The notes beneath the pieces were generated by a model. That model was given only the letters and a program-made list of their open reading frames with translations. It did not search any database and was not told the origin of the DNA. DNA of 64,000 nt from Vulcaniibacterium tengchongense. Lineage in GTDB: Bacteria; Pseudomonadota; Gammaproteobacteria; Xanthomonadales; Xanthomonadaceae. A program made the translations under genes and the position numbers. Where the stretch lies: assembly GCF_003814555.1 (NCBI RefSeq), contig NZ_RKQN01000003.1:107611-171610 (forward strand), written 5' to 3'. This document shows, piece by piece, positions 38,883 through 48,859 of the stretch; the stretch's first letter is position 1; every line of letters starts with the position of its first letter.

Positions 38883-39329
38883 CTACTTCACCAGCCGCAA
38901 CGCGAACGGGTAGCGGTAGCTCACGCCGTCGTTGGCCTTGACCGCGGCGATGATGGTGAACACCAGCCAGGCGATGCCGATCAGGATCCAGGCCGGGATC
39001 GCGATCAGTACGCCGATGCCGAGGGTCACCACCACCAGCACCACCAGCGCCACGCAGGCCAGCGCCACGGTGATGTTGAAGTTCAGCGCCTCCTTGCCCT
39101 GCTCGTCGACGAAGGGCATGGTGTCCTTCTTCACCAGCCAGATGATCAGCGGCCCGAGGAAGGTGCCCCAGCCGCCGACGCCGGAGGTCAGGATCGCGCC
39201 GGCGATCGCCGACAGGTGGGCGAACATCGCCCACTGCCGCTGGTCGGCGGGCACGCCGCCGGGCTGCGCGTCCGCGGGCGGCGGGGGCGGCGGCACGGCC
39301 TGGTTCGGATCGACGGGGTTCTCGCTCAT
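38883..39329 (-). CDS. Small membrane protein, DUF4870 (Tic20-like) family
   Basis: 148 residues. A proline-rich N-terminus (NPVDPNQAVPPPPPPADAQP) precedes three hydrophobic helices: about residues 36-66 (MFAHLSAIAGAILTSGVGGW), 80-100 and 100-125. The family hallmark WLVKKDTMPFVDEQGKEALN is present. Probably an inner-membrane protein; function unknown. It lies alone, downstream of pmbA on the same strand with 117 bp between. Confidence 0.85.
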   Translation of the reverse strand: MSENPVDPNQAVPPPPPPADAQPGGVPADQRQWAMFAHLSAIAGAILTSGVGGWGTFLGPLIIWLVKKDTMPFVDEQGKEALNFNITVALACVALVVLVVVTLGIGVLIAIPAWILIGIAWLVFTIIAAVKANDGVSYRYPFALRLVK

Positions 39330-39446
39330 GGCCTCGGCTCCCTCAAGCCCGGATGGGCCCGGCCACTTTCCGCGCGCGCAGCCGGCGCGGTCAAGTGCGG
39401 GCGGTCCCGGCGCCTTGCGGCACGGTCCGCCCGGCCCGGCGCGCGC

Positions 39447-40829
39447 TCAGTCCTCGCCGGCCACCGTCATCCTGCCGACCAGGATCGAACCGGTGCGGAC
39501 GTGCGAGCGCGCGTCGACGTCGCTGCCGACCGCCTCGATCGCGCGGAACATGTTCTTGAGGTTGCCGGCGATGGTGATGCCGTCGACCGGGTACTGGATG
39601 CGCCCGTCCTCGACCCAGAAGCCGGCGGCGCCGCGCGAGTAGTCGCCGGTGACCGCGTTCACGCCCTGCCCCATCAGCTCGGTCACCAGCAGGCCGCGGC
39701 CCATCCCGCGCAGCATCGCCTCGAAATCGCCGGCGTTGGCGGCAACCTGCAGGTTGTGCACGCCGCCGGCGTTGCCGGTGGTCTGCAGCCCGAGCTTGCG
39801 CGCCGAGTAGCTGCCCAGCACGTAGCGCTGCAGCACCCCGCCCGCGACCAGCGCCGACTCGCGCGTGGCCACGCCCTCGGCGTCGAACGAGGCCGAACGG
39901 AAGCCGCGGCGCAGGAACGGCCGCTCCTCGATCGCGAACCATTCCGGGAAGACCTGGGTGCCGGCGGCGTCGACCAGGAAGCTGGCGCGCCGGTAAAGCG
40001 CCCCGCCCGAGACGGCGTTGAGCAGGTGCCCGATCAGCGAGCGCGCCATCTCGGCGGCGAACAGCACCGGGTACTCGCCGGTGGCGAGCCGGCGCGGCGC
40101 CAGCCGCGCAACCGCGCGCTCGGCCGCCTTGCGCCCGATCGCCGCGGCGCTTTCCAGGTCCTCGGCGGCCAGCGCGTAGCTGTACCAGCCGTCGCGTTGC
40201 ATCGCCTCGCCGCGGCCGGCGATCAAGGCGCAGGCCAGGCTGTGCTGGGTGCTGCGCTCGCGGCCGACGAAGCCGTGGGTGTTGGCGTACACCGCCACGC
40301 TCTCGCCGGTGCCGAGCGAGGCGCCGTCGGAATTCCCGATGCGCGCGTCGCTGTCGCGCCCGGCCTGCTCGCAGGCCAGGGCCAGGTCGATCGCGCGGTC
40401 GGCGTCGATGGCCCACGGATGCCAGGTGTCGAACTCGCGGATCTCGGTGGCCATCCGTTCCGGATCGGCCAGGCCGGCGGCCGGGTCGTCCTCGGTGTGG
40501 CGGGCGATCGCGCAGGCCTGCTCGACGGTGGCGTCCAGGCTCTCCGCGCGCAGGTCGGCGGTGCTGGCGCTGCCCTTGCGCTTGCCGAAGTAGACCGTCA
40601 CCGAGATGCCCCGGTCGCGGGTGGATTCGACCGTCTCCACCTCGCCCATGCGCACGTTGACGTTCAGGCCGGTGTCCTCCGAGCAGGACACCTCGGCCTG
40701 GCTGGCGCCGCGGGCGCGGCAGCGCTCGAGCAGGCGCTGCGACAGTTCGGCCAGCGCGTCCAGGCGGGCCTGGCTGTCGCCGAGCGAGGCGGCGTAGGCG
40801 GGAAGGTTCTGGCGGGCGATCGGGTTCAA
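39447..40829 (-). CDS. pmbA: Metalloprotease subunit PmbA/TldE
   Basis: 460 residues of the TldD/PmbA (modulator of gyrase) family. TldD and TldE form a heterodimer that degrades unfolded peptides, processes microcins and relates to CcdA turnover. Typical blocks are VEVETVESTRDRGISV-like (GEVETVESTRDRGISVTVYF), AVSGGALYRRASFLVDAAG, and the C-terminal NMFRAIEAVGSDVDARSHV. It lacks the HExxH zinc motif, as TldE does; TldD, which has it, is encoded nearby at 41629. yjgA lies between them on the other strand. Confidence 0.95.
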   Translation of the reverse strand: MNPIARQNLPAYAASLGDSQARLDALAELSQRLLERCRARGASQAEVSCSEDTGLNVNVRMGEVETVESTRDRGISVTVYFGKRKGSASTADLRAESLDATVEQACAIARHTEDDPAAGLADPERMATEIREFDTWHPWAIDADRAIDLALACEQAGRDSDARIGNSDGASLGTGESVAVYANTHGFVGRERSTQHSLACALIAGRGEAMQRDGWYSYALAAEDLESAAAIGRKAAERAVARLAPRRLATGEYPVLFAAEMARSLIGHLLNAVSGGALYRRASFLVDAAGTQVFPEWFAIEERPFLRRGFRSASFDAEGVATRESALVAGGVLQRYVLGSYSARKLGLQTTGNAGGVHNLQVAANAGDFEAMLRGMGRGLLVTELMGQGVNAVTGDYSRGAAGFWVEDGRIQYPVDGITIAGNLKNMFRAIEAVGSDVDARSHVRTGSILVGRMTVAGED

Positions 40830-40963
40830 CGGCGTGTCCCTGGTTGGAGTCCCGCGGCCGCGACGCGCGCGGCCCGGAACGGTCGTGAGTGGAAAAGTGC
40901 TTTATCCGCGCCGATCCGGGAAAATCCGGGACCGAACGTCGTCACCTGCAGCAGGCACGCACC

Positions 40964-41536
40964 ATGCGCGGCAAAGATCCCGAAACCGGCGAGTACCTGG
41001 GCCCCAGCCGCAGCCGGCAACGGCGCGAGGCGCTGGAGGTGCTCGCGCTCGGCGAGCGGCTGGCGGAGCTGAGCGAGGCCCAGCTGGCGCGCCTGCCCGT
41101 GCCGGAGTCGCTGCTGCCGCACATCCGCCAGTGCCGGCGCATCACCTCGCACATCGCGCGCAAGCGCCAGCTGGCGTACCTGGCCAAGCAGATGCGGCGC
41201 GAGGACGACGACACCCTGCACGCGATCCGCGACGCGCTCGACGAGCACGGCGAGGCGGCGCGCCGCGAAGTCGCGGCCATGCACCGCGCCGAGGCCTGGC
41301 GCGAGCGCCTGCTCGACGGCGGCGACGAGGCGCTGGCGCGGCTGCTCGCCGAGCACCCCGACGCGGACCGCCAGCGCCTGCGCCAGCTGGTGCGCAACGC
41401 GCAGGAGGAGCGCAAGCGCGAGAAGCCGCCGCGTTCCTACCGCGAGCTGTACCGCGAGCTGCACCGGCTGATCGCCGGCGGCGCGGCGCCTGCGGCCGAA
41501 CCCGGCGAGGGCGATGCGGAAGACGAGCTCGCCTGA
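40964..41536 (+). CDS. yjgA: Ribosome-associated protein YjgA/DarP (DUF615)
   Basis: 190 residues. The DUF615 signature runs from the N-terminus ([20 protein letters not shown]) through [20 protein letters not shown]. The protein is known to bind late 50S precursors and help 50S maturation. The start at [15 protein letters not shown] matches family N-termini; an earlier in-frame ATG at 40889 is unlikely. It is placed between pmbA and tldD, an arrangement conserved in many gammaproteobacteria. Confidence 0.94.
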   Translation: MRGKDPETGEYLGPSRSRQRREALEVLALGERLAELSEAQLARLPVPESLLPHIRQCRRITSHIARKRQLAYLAKQMRREDDDTLHAIRDALDEHGEAARREVAAMHRAEAWRERLLDGGDEALARLLAEHPDADRQRLRQLVRNAQEERKREKPPRSYRELYRELHRLIAGGAAPAAEPGEGDAEDELA

Positions 41537-41628
41537 AGCCGGGCGAGCGCGCCGGCGGGCCGCGCCACGGCGCGCGCCCGCTCTCCGCCGGATCGGGTTC
41601 CGCCCGATCGGATCCCTGCCGCCGCGGC

Positions 41629-43086
41629 TCACGCCTGGGTGCCGCCCACCGTGAGCTGGTCGATCAGCAGCGACGGCTGGCCGACGCCGACCGGCACGCT
41701 CTGGCCGTCCTTGCCGCACACGCCGACGCCTTCGTCCAGCGCGAGGTCGTGGCCGATCATCTTCACCCGCTGCATGGTCTCCGGGCCGTTGCCGATCAGG
41801 GTCGCGCCCTTGACCGGCGCGGTGATCCGGCCGTCCTCGATCAGGTAGGCCTCGGTCGCGGAGAACACGTACTTGCCGCTGGTGATGTCGACCTGGCCGC
41901 CGCCGAAGTTGACCGCGTACAGGCCGCGCTTCACCGAGCGGATCATCTCCTCCGGATCGTGCGGGCCGGCCAGCATGTAGGTGTTGGTCATGCGCGGCAT
42001 CGGCAGGTGCGCGAACGACTCGCGGCGGCCGTTGCCGGTCGGCGCCATGCCCATCAGCCGGGCGTTGAGCGTGTCCTGCATGTAGCCGACCAGCACGCCG
42101 TCCTCGATCAGCGTGGTGCAGTTCGTCGGCGTGCCCTCGTCGTCGACGTTGAGCGAGCCGCGGCGGCCCGGCAGGGTGCCGTCGTCGACGATGGTCACCC
42201 CCTGCGCGGCCACGCGCTGGCCCAGGCGGCCGGCGTAGGTCGAGGTGCCCTTGCGGTTGAAGTCGCCCTCCAGGCCGTGGCCGACCGCCTCGTGCAGCAG
42301 TACCCCGGGCCAGCCGCTGCCCAGCACCACCGGCATCACCCCGGCCGGCGCGTCGACCGCCTCGAGGTTCACCAGCGCCTGGCGCAGGGCCTCGCGCGCA
42401 AACCGCTCCGGCTTGTCGCCGTCGAGCAGTTCCGCGTAGCCGTAGCGGCCGCCGCCGCCGGCGTAGCCGCTCTCGCGCCGGCCGCCCTGCTCGACGATCA
42501 CCTGCACGTTCAGCCGCACCAGCGGGCGCACGTCGGCGGCGAGCACGCCGTCGCTGCGCGCCACCAGCACGGTGTCGACCGCGGCCGACAGGCTGACCAT
42601 CACCTGCTTCACCCGCGGGTCGGCGGCGCGCAGCAGGCGGTCGACGCGGCGCAGCGCCTCGACCTTGGCTTCGTTGGCGTAGCCGTCGATCGGATCCTGC
42701 GCCGGGTACAGCGCGCGGCCCTCGCCGCGCGCCAGCGCGTGCCCGGCGCGCGCGCCGCGCCCGGGCGCGACCGCGCCCTTGGAAATCGCCCGCGCCGATT
42801 GCGCCGCGCCCAGCAGCGCCTGCGCGTCGATCTCGTCGGAATAGGCGAAGCCGGTCTTCTCGCCGCTGATCGCGCGCACGCCGACGCCCTGTTCGATCGA
42901 ATGCGCGCCGTCCTTGACGATGCCATCCTCGACCGTCCAGCTCTCGCGGCGCGAATGCTGGAAGTACAGGTCGCCGAAGTCGACGCCGGGCCCGAGCAGC
43001 GCGCCGAAGGCGCGTTCCAGGCCGCCGGTGTCGAGCCCGGCGGGCAACAGCAGGCGGGATTCGGCGATTTGCAGGGGAAGGGTCAT
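41629..43086 (-). CDS. tldD: Metalloprotease TldD
   Basis: 485 residues. The catalytic zinc motif lies in [20 protein letters not shown] (HExxxH form of the family). GERGG-like glycine-rich blocks and the C-terminal [10 protein letters not shown]-like motif ([20 protein letters not shown]) are present. It forms the active TldD/TldE protease with PmbA. The start at [15 protein letters not shown] is chosen over the longer open frame because family homology begins there. It follows yhdP on the minus strand after 162 bp. Confidence 0.96.
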   Translation of the reverse strand: MTLPLQIAESRLLLPAGLDTGGLERAFGALLGPGVDFGDLYFQHSRRESWTVEDGIVKDGAHSIEQGVGVRAISGEKTGFAYSDEIDAQALLGAAQSARAISKGAVAPGRGARAGHALARGEGRALYPAQDPIDGYANEAKVEALRRVDRLLRAADPRVKQVMVSLSAAVDTVLVARSDGVLAADVRPLVRLNVQVIVEQGGRRESGYAGGGGRYGYAELLDGDKPERFAREALRQALVNLEAVDAPAGVMPVVLGSGWPGVLLHEAVGHGLEGDFNRKGTSTYAGRLGQRVAAQGVTIVDDGTLPGRRGSLNVDDEGTPTNCTTLIEDGVLVGYMQDTLNARLMGMAPTGNGRRESFAHLPMPRMTNTYMLAGPHDPEEMIRSVKRGLYAVNFGGGQVDITSGKYVFSATEAYLIEDGRITAPVKGATLIGNGPETMQRVKMIGHDLALDEGVGVCGKDGQSVPVGVGQPSLLIDQLTVGGTQA

Positions 43087-43115
43087 GGACGGTCCGGGGT
43101 GGGGAAACGGGTCGC

Positions 43116-43135
43116 CCCTCCCGCGTGCGGGAGGG
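43116..43135. repeat. Intergenic palindrome, CTCCCGC type (copy 1)
   Basis: Arms 43116-43124 and 43127-43135 are reverse complements, centred on GT. The core CCTCCCGC/GCGGGAGG is shared with two other palindromes at 48769 and 56076. It lies between yhdP and tldD and has no T-run in the direction of those genes. Confidence 0.7.
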
Positions 43136-43248
43136 AAAAAGGCCGCACGGCGGCCGGGGATTGGGCGGGCGGGCCACCCTGCGGCGGGTCGGCGCCTGCG
43201 CCTCCGTGGAGGCGCGTCAGCGCTAGATGGTGCCACGAAGGCCGCGGA

Positions 43249-46200
43249 TCAACCGGCGCCCGGCGGCCTCGCCGCCGCGGCGCGGCTCTGTTCGCCGCCG
43301 ATCACCTCGACCTTCGGGTCCTTCCACGGCCCGGTGACCCGGTAGGTGCGTGCGGCGATCTGCCCCAAGGGCTTGCTCAGCACCGCGTTGGCGGCGGCGC
43401 CGATCGCCGCGCCGACCGGGCCGCCCGCCAGCGCGCCGGCGACCGTCAGCAGGTTGCCGGCCTTGGGCCGGACCTCGACGGTCTGGTCGAAGCGCTGCGC
43501 GCGCAGGTCGGCGCTGCCGCGGATGGCGATCGACGCCGCCGGGCCGTCGATGCTCAGGTCGTCGCTGCGCGCCTGGCCGGCCTCGAAGCGGACCTCGCCG
43601 CCGGCGCGGTTGAAAGCGAACCCCTTGGAGAAGAAATCGCGGAAGTCGAGCATCAGCCGGCGCGGCAGCTGGGCGATGCTGAGCAGCCCGAGCACCCGTC
43701 CCGCGCCCGGCTCGACCTCGAGCAGGCGGCCGTTGCGGACGTCGGCGGTGAAGCGGCCGTCGAGCGAGCCCGGGTCGAACGCCGCCGGGCTGCCGTTCCA
43801 TCCGGCCTGGAAGCGCAGGCTGCCCTCGCCGCCGGCGAGCTGGCCGCCGTAGCCGAGCCCGTTCATCAGCGCGCCGAGATCCTCGCTGTCCACGCGCAGG
43901 TCCAGCCGGGTGCGGGCCTGGGCGCCACGGCCGCTCCAGTCGCCGTCGAGCTCGATCGTCTGCCGCGGCGCCTGCGCCCGGAACCGCTCGATGCGCAGGC
44001 CGGTCGCGCTCGGCCGGGTGCGCAGCTCGGCGGCGCCGAGGCGCGCGTCGGCGACGCGCAGGTCGTCGATCTCGAAGGTCAACGGCGGGATCCGCGCCGG
44101 GTCGAAGCCCGCGTCGGCGGCGGCGGGCGCCGGCGCGTGTCCCGGTGCCTGCGCCGAAGCCGATGCGGATGCCGGCGCCGCGGCGCCCGCGCCCGCCGCC
44201 CGCTGCGGAGCGCGCCAATGCACGCGCTGGAACCGGCCGGCGATCGGCGCGCCCGGCCCGGCCGGCACCAGCAGCGCGCCGGCCAGGGCCTCGCCCTCGG
44301 CCTGCACCGCCAGCGCGCCCTGCGGCGCCGGCACCACCCGCAGGCGGGTGTCGGCGAATTCGCCGCCGAGCAGGCGCAGCCGTTCGGCGGCGACGTCGAT
44401 GCGCTGCACCGGCAGGCCGCCGCCGCGGCCGCCGCCTTGGGTCAGGGCGATCCAGTCGATCGCATCCAGGGTCGCCGCGCGCCCGCTGGCGACCAGCCCG
44501 TGCGGCGGCGCCGGCTGCTCGACCCGGCTGCTGCCCAGGGCGACGCGCACCCCGGTCTGGCCGTTGCCGCTGCGCGCGCGCAGCGCCATCCGCGAGCCCA
44601 GGCCGACCGCGATCTCGCCGCTGCCCAGCGGCAGCGGGACCTCGACCGTGGCCGGCAGCGCCTCGCCGGCCGGCTTGTGCAGCGGCGCCGGCAGGTCGAG
44701 CGCGGTGCCGGCCAGGTTCGAGCGCAGCCGCAGCAGGCCCGCGGCGTTGGCCGCGCCGGCGCCGCGCGCCATGCTCACGCCGACGTTCCAGTTCGAACGC
44801 CCGTCCAGGTACGGCTTCAGCCAGGCCAGGTCCGGCGCGCGCGCCAGCAGCGCATCGGCGTCGAGCGCGGCGTCGAGCTCGGCCTCGAACGCCGCGGCCG
44901 GATCGCGCACGTAGGGCGCGCCCGCGCGCAGCGACAGCGATCCGGGCTGGCCTTCGTGGCGCACGCGCAGGCCCTCGGCGCGGAAGCCGTCGCGGGAATA
45001 CTGGGCGCGGCCGCGGACCTGGTCGAAGGCGAGCTGCCAGCGCGGGTCGGCGAGCCTGGCGTCGGCGAGCTCGACCGTGCCCTCGATCGCGGCGGTCGCG
45101 CCGCGGCGCAGCGGCAGGTCCAACGCGAAGCCGACCCGGGCGGGGCCGCTGGCGTCGAGCTGGCGCAGGGTTTCGCCGTGTTCCTTGCGCAGCGGACTCT
45201 GCCGCAGCAGCGCCAGCAGTTGCGCCGCGTCGCCGCCGCCCTCGGCCTGCACGGTCAGCGCGCCGTCCTTGTAGCGGTCGATGCCGGCGCGGATCGAACG
45301 GATGCCGACGCCGGCCAGGCGGCCGCTGCCTTCGACGCGGAAGCCGTCGGCGACGAACGAGACGGCGGCGTCGAGCCCCTCCACCGCCGGCCAGTCCGGC
45401 TGGAACTTGACGGTCGCCTGGTGCAGCCGCGCGTCGGCCTCGAAGCGGCCGTTGCGATCGCGGAACGGCCATTCGTCGAGGTCGCCCGAGACCAGCGCGC
45501 GGCCGTCGCGCACCTCGCCGCCGATCAGCGCGGCATCCAGCCACTGCACCACCCGCGCCGGCATCCTGTGGCGCACCCAGAACCCCTTGGCCGCCGGCAC
45601 CGCGGCGGTGTCGACGTTCGCCGCCAGGTCGATCCATGGCCGGCTGCCGTCGCCCTGCCACCACAACCCGCCGCGCAGTTGCAGGCCGATGTCGTCGCCG
45701 CGCACGCGCAGGCCGGACGTGGCCACGCGCCAGCCGGCGCCCTCGCGCCAGCCGCCGATCGTGCCCTGCAGGCGCGCCGCGTGGACGACGCCGAAGCCGC
45801 GCGGCCAGTCGAAGCGGAAACGCGAGGCCGGATCCAGGCGCAGGCTGAAGCCGTCGGCGTCGCCTTCGAAATCGCCGGCCAGGCCCTGCAGCCCCGGCGC
45901 GTCGCCGACCGCGGCGAAGCCGAGCGCGTCGACCCGCGCCCGCGCGTGCAGCGGCCCGCCGCGTCGGCCGTCGATGGCGATGCCGCGCAGCGCGGCCTGC
46001 GGCCGGGTCCGCACCAGCCACTGCCGCAGGCGCGCCGGCAGCGCGTCGCTGAGCGCGGCGGCGGCCAGCAGCGGGCCGGCGTCGAGCCGCGCCGCGTGCA
46101 GGCCGTAGCGCTCGCCGCCGGCCACGCGCAGGCCGTCGAGGGTCTGGGTGCCGGCGCCGGCGCCGACGCGCAGGCGCGGCGCGTCCAGGCGCCAGCCGCC

Positions 46201-47127
46201 GGGCGCCAGCTGCCAGCGCGCCAGCGCATCGACCCGGCCGAACGCCAGGCGCGGCGCGGGATCGGCGCCCAGCGCCGCGCCGCGCAGGCCGATGCGCTCC
46301 AGCGCCGCCGCCGCGCGGACCCGGACCACGCGATGCCCGCGCAGCTCGGCCCAGGCCTCGGCGCGCCCCTGCCCGGACTCCACGCCGATGCCGGCGAACT
46401 GCAGCAGCGGCGCCCATGCGGCCAGCTCGGCGCGGCGCAGGCCCGCATAGGCGCGGCCGTCGCCGCGCTTGCGGTCGAAGTCGATCGCCGCGTCCAGTGG
46501 CGACGCCGCCGTGCCGGGGACGCCGACGCTGGGCCAGGCGCGCAGGCCGGCGCGCACGCGGTCGCCGGTCACGCGCAGGCGCAGGTCGATCTTCGGGATG
46601 CGCACGTCCACGCCGAGCTGCGGCGCCAGCACCGCCAGCTTGCCGTCGATCACCTGCAGCTCGCCCAGCCCCTGCAGCGCGCCCAGCGGGTCGCCCTGGG
46701 CGGCCTGCTCCTGGCCGGGCAGGCCGCGCACCCGCCAGCGGCCGTCGGCGGCGCGCTCCAGGGCCAGGTCCAGCCCGCGCAGGCGCAGTTCCGAGAAGGC
46801 CCGTCCCGGCAGCAGGCCGGCGTACAGCGAGACCAGCATCTCGGCGTCGCCGACGGTGAAGGTGTTCGCGCCCTCGCCCACCCGCAGGTTGTCCAGCCGC
46901 AGCAGCGGGCCGCGCCGGGTCCAGGCGGTCTCGACCCGGTCGAACGCGACCGCGCGGCCGGCGCGCTCGCTCAGCCAGGCGGCGATGCGCCCGGGGTGGC
47001 TCTCGGCCAGCGGCAGCACCTGGCTGGCCACCGCCAGCAGCAGCGCGAGCAGCACCAGGCCGATCGCCACGGCGTAGCCGATGCCGCGGCGGAGCAGGCG
47101 CAGGCGGCGGCGCAGCGGGGTGGGCAT
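43249..47127 (-). CDS. yhdP: YhdP-family AsmA-like protein (TIGR02099)
   Basis: 1292 residues. One N-terminal membrane helix (about residues 15-37, YAVAIGLVLLALLLAVASQV) anchors a very large periplasmic beta-rich region, with the DUF3971/AsmA-like pattern of repeated LDL/VDG strands and a C-terminal AsmA block (LLSIAQLPRRLMLDFRDFFS, GFAFNRAGGEVRFEAGQA). In E. coli, YhdP, TamB and YdbH form bridges that carry phospholipid to the outer membrane. It is next to rng, the standard neighbour. Its ATG overlaps the stop of a possible 9-codon reading frame at 47156-47127. Confidence 0.94.
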   Translation of the reverse strand: MPTPLRRRLRLLRRGIGYAVAIGLVLLALLLAVASQVLPLAESHPGRIAAWLSERAGRAVAFDRVETAWTRRGPLLRLDNLRVGEGANTFTVGDAEMLVSLYAGLLPGRAFSELRLRGLDLALERAADGRWRVRGLPGQEQAAQGDPLGALQGLGELQVIDGKLAVLAPQLGVDVRIPKIDLRLRVTGDRVRAGLRAWPSVGVPGTAASPLDAAIDFDRKRGDGRAYAGLRRAELAAWAPLLQFAGIGVESGQGRAEAWAELRGHRVVRVRAAAALERIGLRGAALGADPAPRLAFGRVDALARWQLAPGGWRLDAPRLRVGAGAGTQTLDGLRVAGGERYGLHAARLDAGPLLAAAALSDALPARLRQWLVRTRPQAALRGIAIDGRRGGPLHARARVDALGFAAVGDAPGLQGLAGDFEGDADGFSLRLDPASRFRFDWPRGFGVVHAARLQGTIGGWREGAGWRVATSGLRVRGDDIGLQLRGGLWWQGDGSRPWIDLAANVDTAAVPAAKGFWVRHRMPARVVQWLDAALIGGEVRDGRALVSGDLDEWPFRDRNGRFEADARLHQATVKFQPDWPAVEGLDAAVSFVADGFRVEGSGRLAGVGIRSIRAGIDRYKDGALTVQAEGGGDAAQLLALLRQSPLRKEHGETLRQLDASGPARVGFALDLPLRRGATAAIEGTVELADARLADPRWQLAFDQVRGRAQYSRDGFRAEGLRVRHEGQPGSLSLRAGAPYVRDPAAAFEAELDAALDADALLARAPDLAWLKPYLDGRSNWNVGVSMARGAGAANAAGLLRLRSNLAGTALDLPAPLHKPAGEALPATVEVPLPLGSGEIAVGLGSRMALRARSGNGQTGVRVALGSSRVEQPAPPHGLVASGRAATLDAIDWIALTQGGGRGGGLPVQRIDVAAERLRLLGGEFADTRLRVVPAPQGALAVQAEGEALAGALLVPAGPGAPIAGRFQRVHWRAPQRAAGAGAAAPASASASAQAPGHAPAPAAADAGFDPARIPPLTFEIDDLRVADARLGAAELRTRPSATGLRIERFRAQAPRQTIELDGDWSGRGAQARTRLDLRVDSEDLGALMNGLGYGGQLAGGEGSLRFQAGWNGSPAAFDPGSLDGRFTADVRNGRLLEVEPGAGRVLGLLSIAQLPRRLMLDFRDFFSKGFAFNRAGGEVRFEAGQARSDDLSIDGPAASIAIRGSADLRAQRFDQTVEVRPKAGNLLTVAGALAGGPVGAAIGAAANAVLSKPLGQIAARTYRVTGPWKDPKVEVIGGEQSRAAAARPPGAG

Positions 47128-47217
47128 CAGCGTCGCGCCCCGGGCGCGGGCTTCATGGCTGCGACGGACGCAAGACCGACCCGACGACGCCCGGATCCCG
47201 GACGCCGGATCGCGGGC

Positions 47218-48714
47218 TCAAAGCAGCACGACATCGAACTGCTCCTGCGCGTACTGCTCGTCCGCCTGGAAGCGGATCGACTTGCCGATGAACTCCTCCA
47301 GCTCGGCCACGGCCGCCGATTCCTCGTCGGTGATCCGCGTCACCACCTTCGGCGAGGCGATCACCAGCAGGCGTTGCGCGTCGAACTGGCGCACCTGGCG
47401 GACGATGTCGCGGAAGATCTCGTAGGTCACCGTCTCCGGCGTCTTCAGCGTGCCGCGGCCGCCGCACTCGTGGCAGGGCTCGCTGAGCTGCCGCGCCAGG
47501 CTCTCGGTGGTGCGCTTGCGGGTCATCTCGACCAGGCCCAGCGGCGAGAAGTCGTACACCGTGGTCTTGGCGTGGTCGCGCGCCAGCGACTTCTCCAGCT
47601 GCCGCAGCACCTGGCGCTTGTGCTCGGCGTCGAGCATGTCGATGAAGTCGATGATGATGATGCCGCCGAGGTTGCGCAGGCGCAGCTGCCGCGCCACCGC
47701 CTGCGCGGCCTCGAGGTTGGTCCGGTACACCGTCTCCTCGAGGTTGCGCTGGCCGAGGAAGGAGCCGGTATTGACGTCGATCGTGGTCATCGCCTCGGTC
47801 TGGTCGATGACCAGGTAGCCGCCGGACTTCAGCGGCACTTCCTTCTCCAGCGCGCGCTGGATCTCGTCCTCGACCCCGTACAGGTCGAAGATCGGCCGCG
47901 CGCCGGTGTAGTGCTCGATCTTCTCGTCCAGGCCGGGCATGTACTGCGCGGCGAACACGCGCAGGCGCTCGCTGGTCTCGCGCGAATCGACCCGCACCTT
48001 CTCCACGTCGCGCCGCATCAGGTCGCGCACCGCGCGCAGCGGCAGGCTCAGGTCCTCGTACACGCACTCGCCGACGCGGGCGCTGCGGGTGCGTTCCTCG
48101 ATCAGGCCCCAGACCCGGCCGAGGTAGGCGATGTCCTCGGCCAGCTGTTCCTCCGGCTGGCCCTCGGCGTTGGTGCGGACGATGTAGCCGTGGGCGCTGC
48201 CGGTCGGCGCCAGCGCGGTGACGATCGACTTCAGCCGCATCCGTTCGGCCTCGTCCTCGATCCGCGCCGAGACGCCGACCACCCGCGTGCGCGGCAGCAG
48301 CACCAGGTAGCGCGAGGGGATGCTGAGCTGGGTGGTCAGGCGCGCGCCCTTGCTGCCGATCGGGTCCTTGACCACCTGGACGATGATCTCCTGGCCCTCG
48401 CGCAGCAGCTCGGCGATCGGCCGGGCCGGCGCCGGCGGCAACGGCGCGGCGTCGTCGCCGCCCTCGTCGCGCTCGGCCGACTGCACCGGCTTGACGATGT
48501 CGGCGGCGTGCAGGAACGCCGCGCGCTCCAGGCCGATCTCGACGAAGGCCGCCTGCATGCCGGGCATGACCCGCTGCACCTTGCCCTTGTAGATGTTGCC
48601 GACCACCCCGCGCCGCCAGCCGCGCTCGATGTGCAGCTCCTGCAGCATGCCGTTCTCGACCACCGCGACGCGGGTCTCGCGCGGGGTGACGTTGACCAGG
48701 ATTTCCTCGGTCAT
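47218..48714 (-). CDS. rng: Ribonuclease G
   Basis: 498 residues, RNase E/G family. It matures the 16S rRNA 5' end and degrades mRNA. The N-terminal S1 domain starts RGVVGNIYKGKVQRVMPGMQ and AAFVEIGLERAAFLHAADIV. The catalytic DNase-I-like site has IDVNTGSF, IIIIDFIDM. The Zn-link CHECGGRG is near residue 405. It lacks the long C-terminal scaffold of RNase E. It is placed maf-rng-yhdP as in other proteobacteria. Confidence 0.97.
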   Translation of the reverse strand: MTEEILVNVTPRETRVAVVENGMLQELHIERGWRRGVVGNIYKGKVQRVMPGMQAAFVEIGLERAAFLHAADIVKPVQSAERDEGGDDAAPLPPAPARPIAELLREGQEIIVQVVKDPIGSKGARLTTQLSIPSRYLVLLPRTRVVGVSARIEDEAERMRLKSIVTALAPTGSAHGYIVRTNAEGQPEEQLAEDIAYLGRVWGLIEERTRSARVGECVYEDLSLPLRAVRDLMRRDVEKVRVDSRETSERLRVFAAQYMPGLDEKIEHYTGARPIFDLYGVEDEIQRALEKEVPLKSGGYLVIDQTEAMTTIDVNTGSFLGQRNLEETVYRTNLEAAQAVARQLRLRNLGGIIIIDFIDMLDAEHKRQVLRQLEKSLARDHAKTTVYDFSPLGLVEMTRKRTTESLARQLSEPCHECGGRGTLKTPETVTYEIFRDIVRQVRQFDAQRLLVIASPKVVTRITDEESAAVAELEEFIGKSIRFQADEQYAQEQFDVVLL

Positions 48715-48768
48715 CGCTGGGCCCCGGCGCGACGGACGCCCGGCAAAACGACGCCCGCCCCGCCCCGG

Positions 48769-48800
48769 CTCCCCCTCTCCCGCTTGCGGGAGAGGGGGAG
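48769..48800. repeat. Intergenic palindrome, CTCTCCCGC type (copy 2)
   Basis: A perfect palindrome with 15-bp arms (48769-48783 and 48786-48800) around TT, in the 145 bp between maf and rng. Its core CCTCTCCCGC is the same as in copies 1 and 3. There is no T-run beside it, so it is better read as a repeat than a terminator. Confidence 0.8.
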
Positions 48801-48859
48801 GAGCGAGGCCCCGGGCCCCGGCGCCGACGGGCGAAGCGCCGATGCGAACCGCCGCCGGC

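Noticed and set aside
43116-43141. Terminator between yhdP and tldD using the A-run after the palindrome
   Set aside because: The A-run reads as T's upstream of the stem on the minus strand, the wrong side for terminating transcription coming from yhdP.
48769-48800. Bidirectional intrinsic terminator between maf and rng
   Set aside because: The stem is strong but no T-run follows on either strand, and the same core recurs in other gaps as a repeat.
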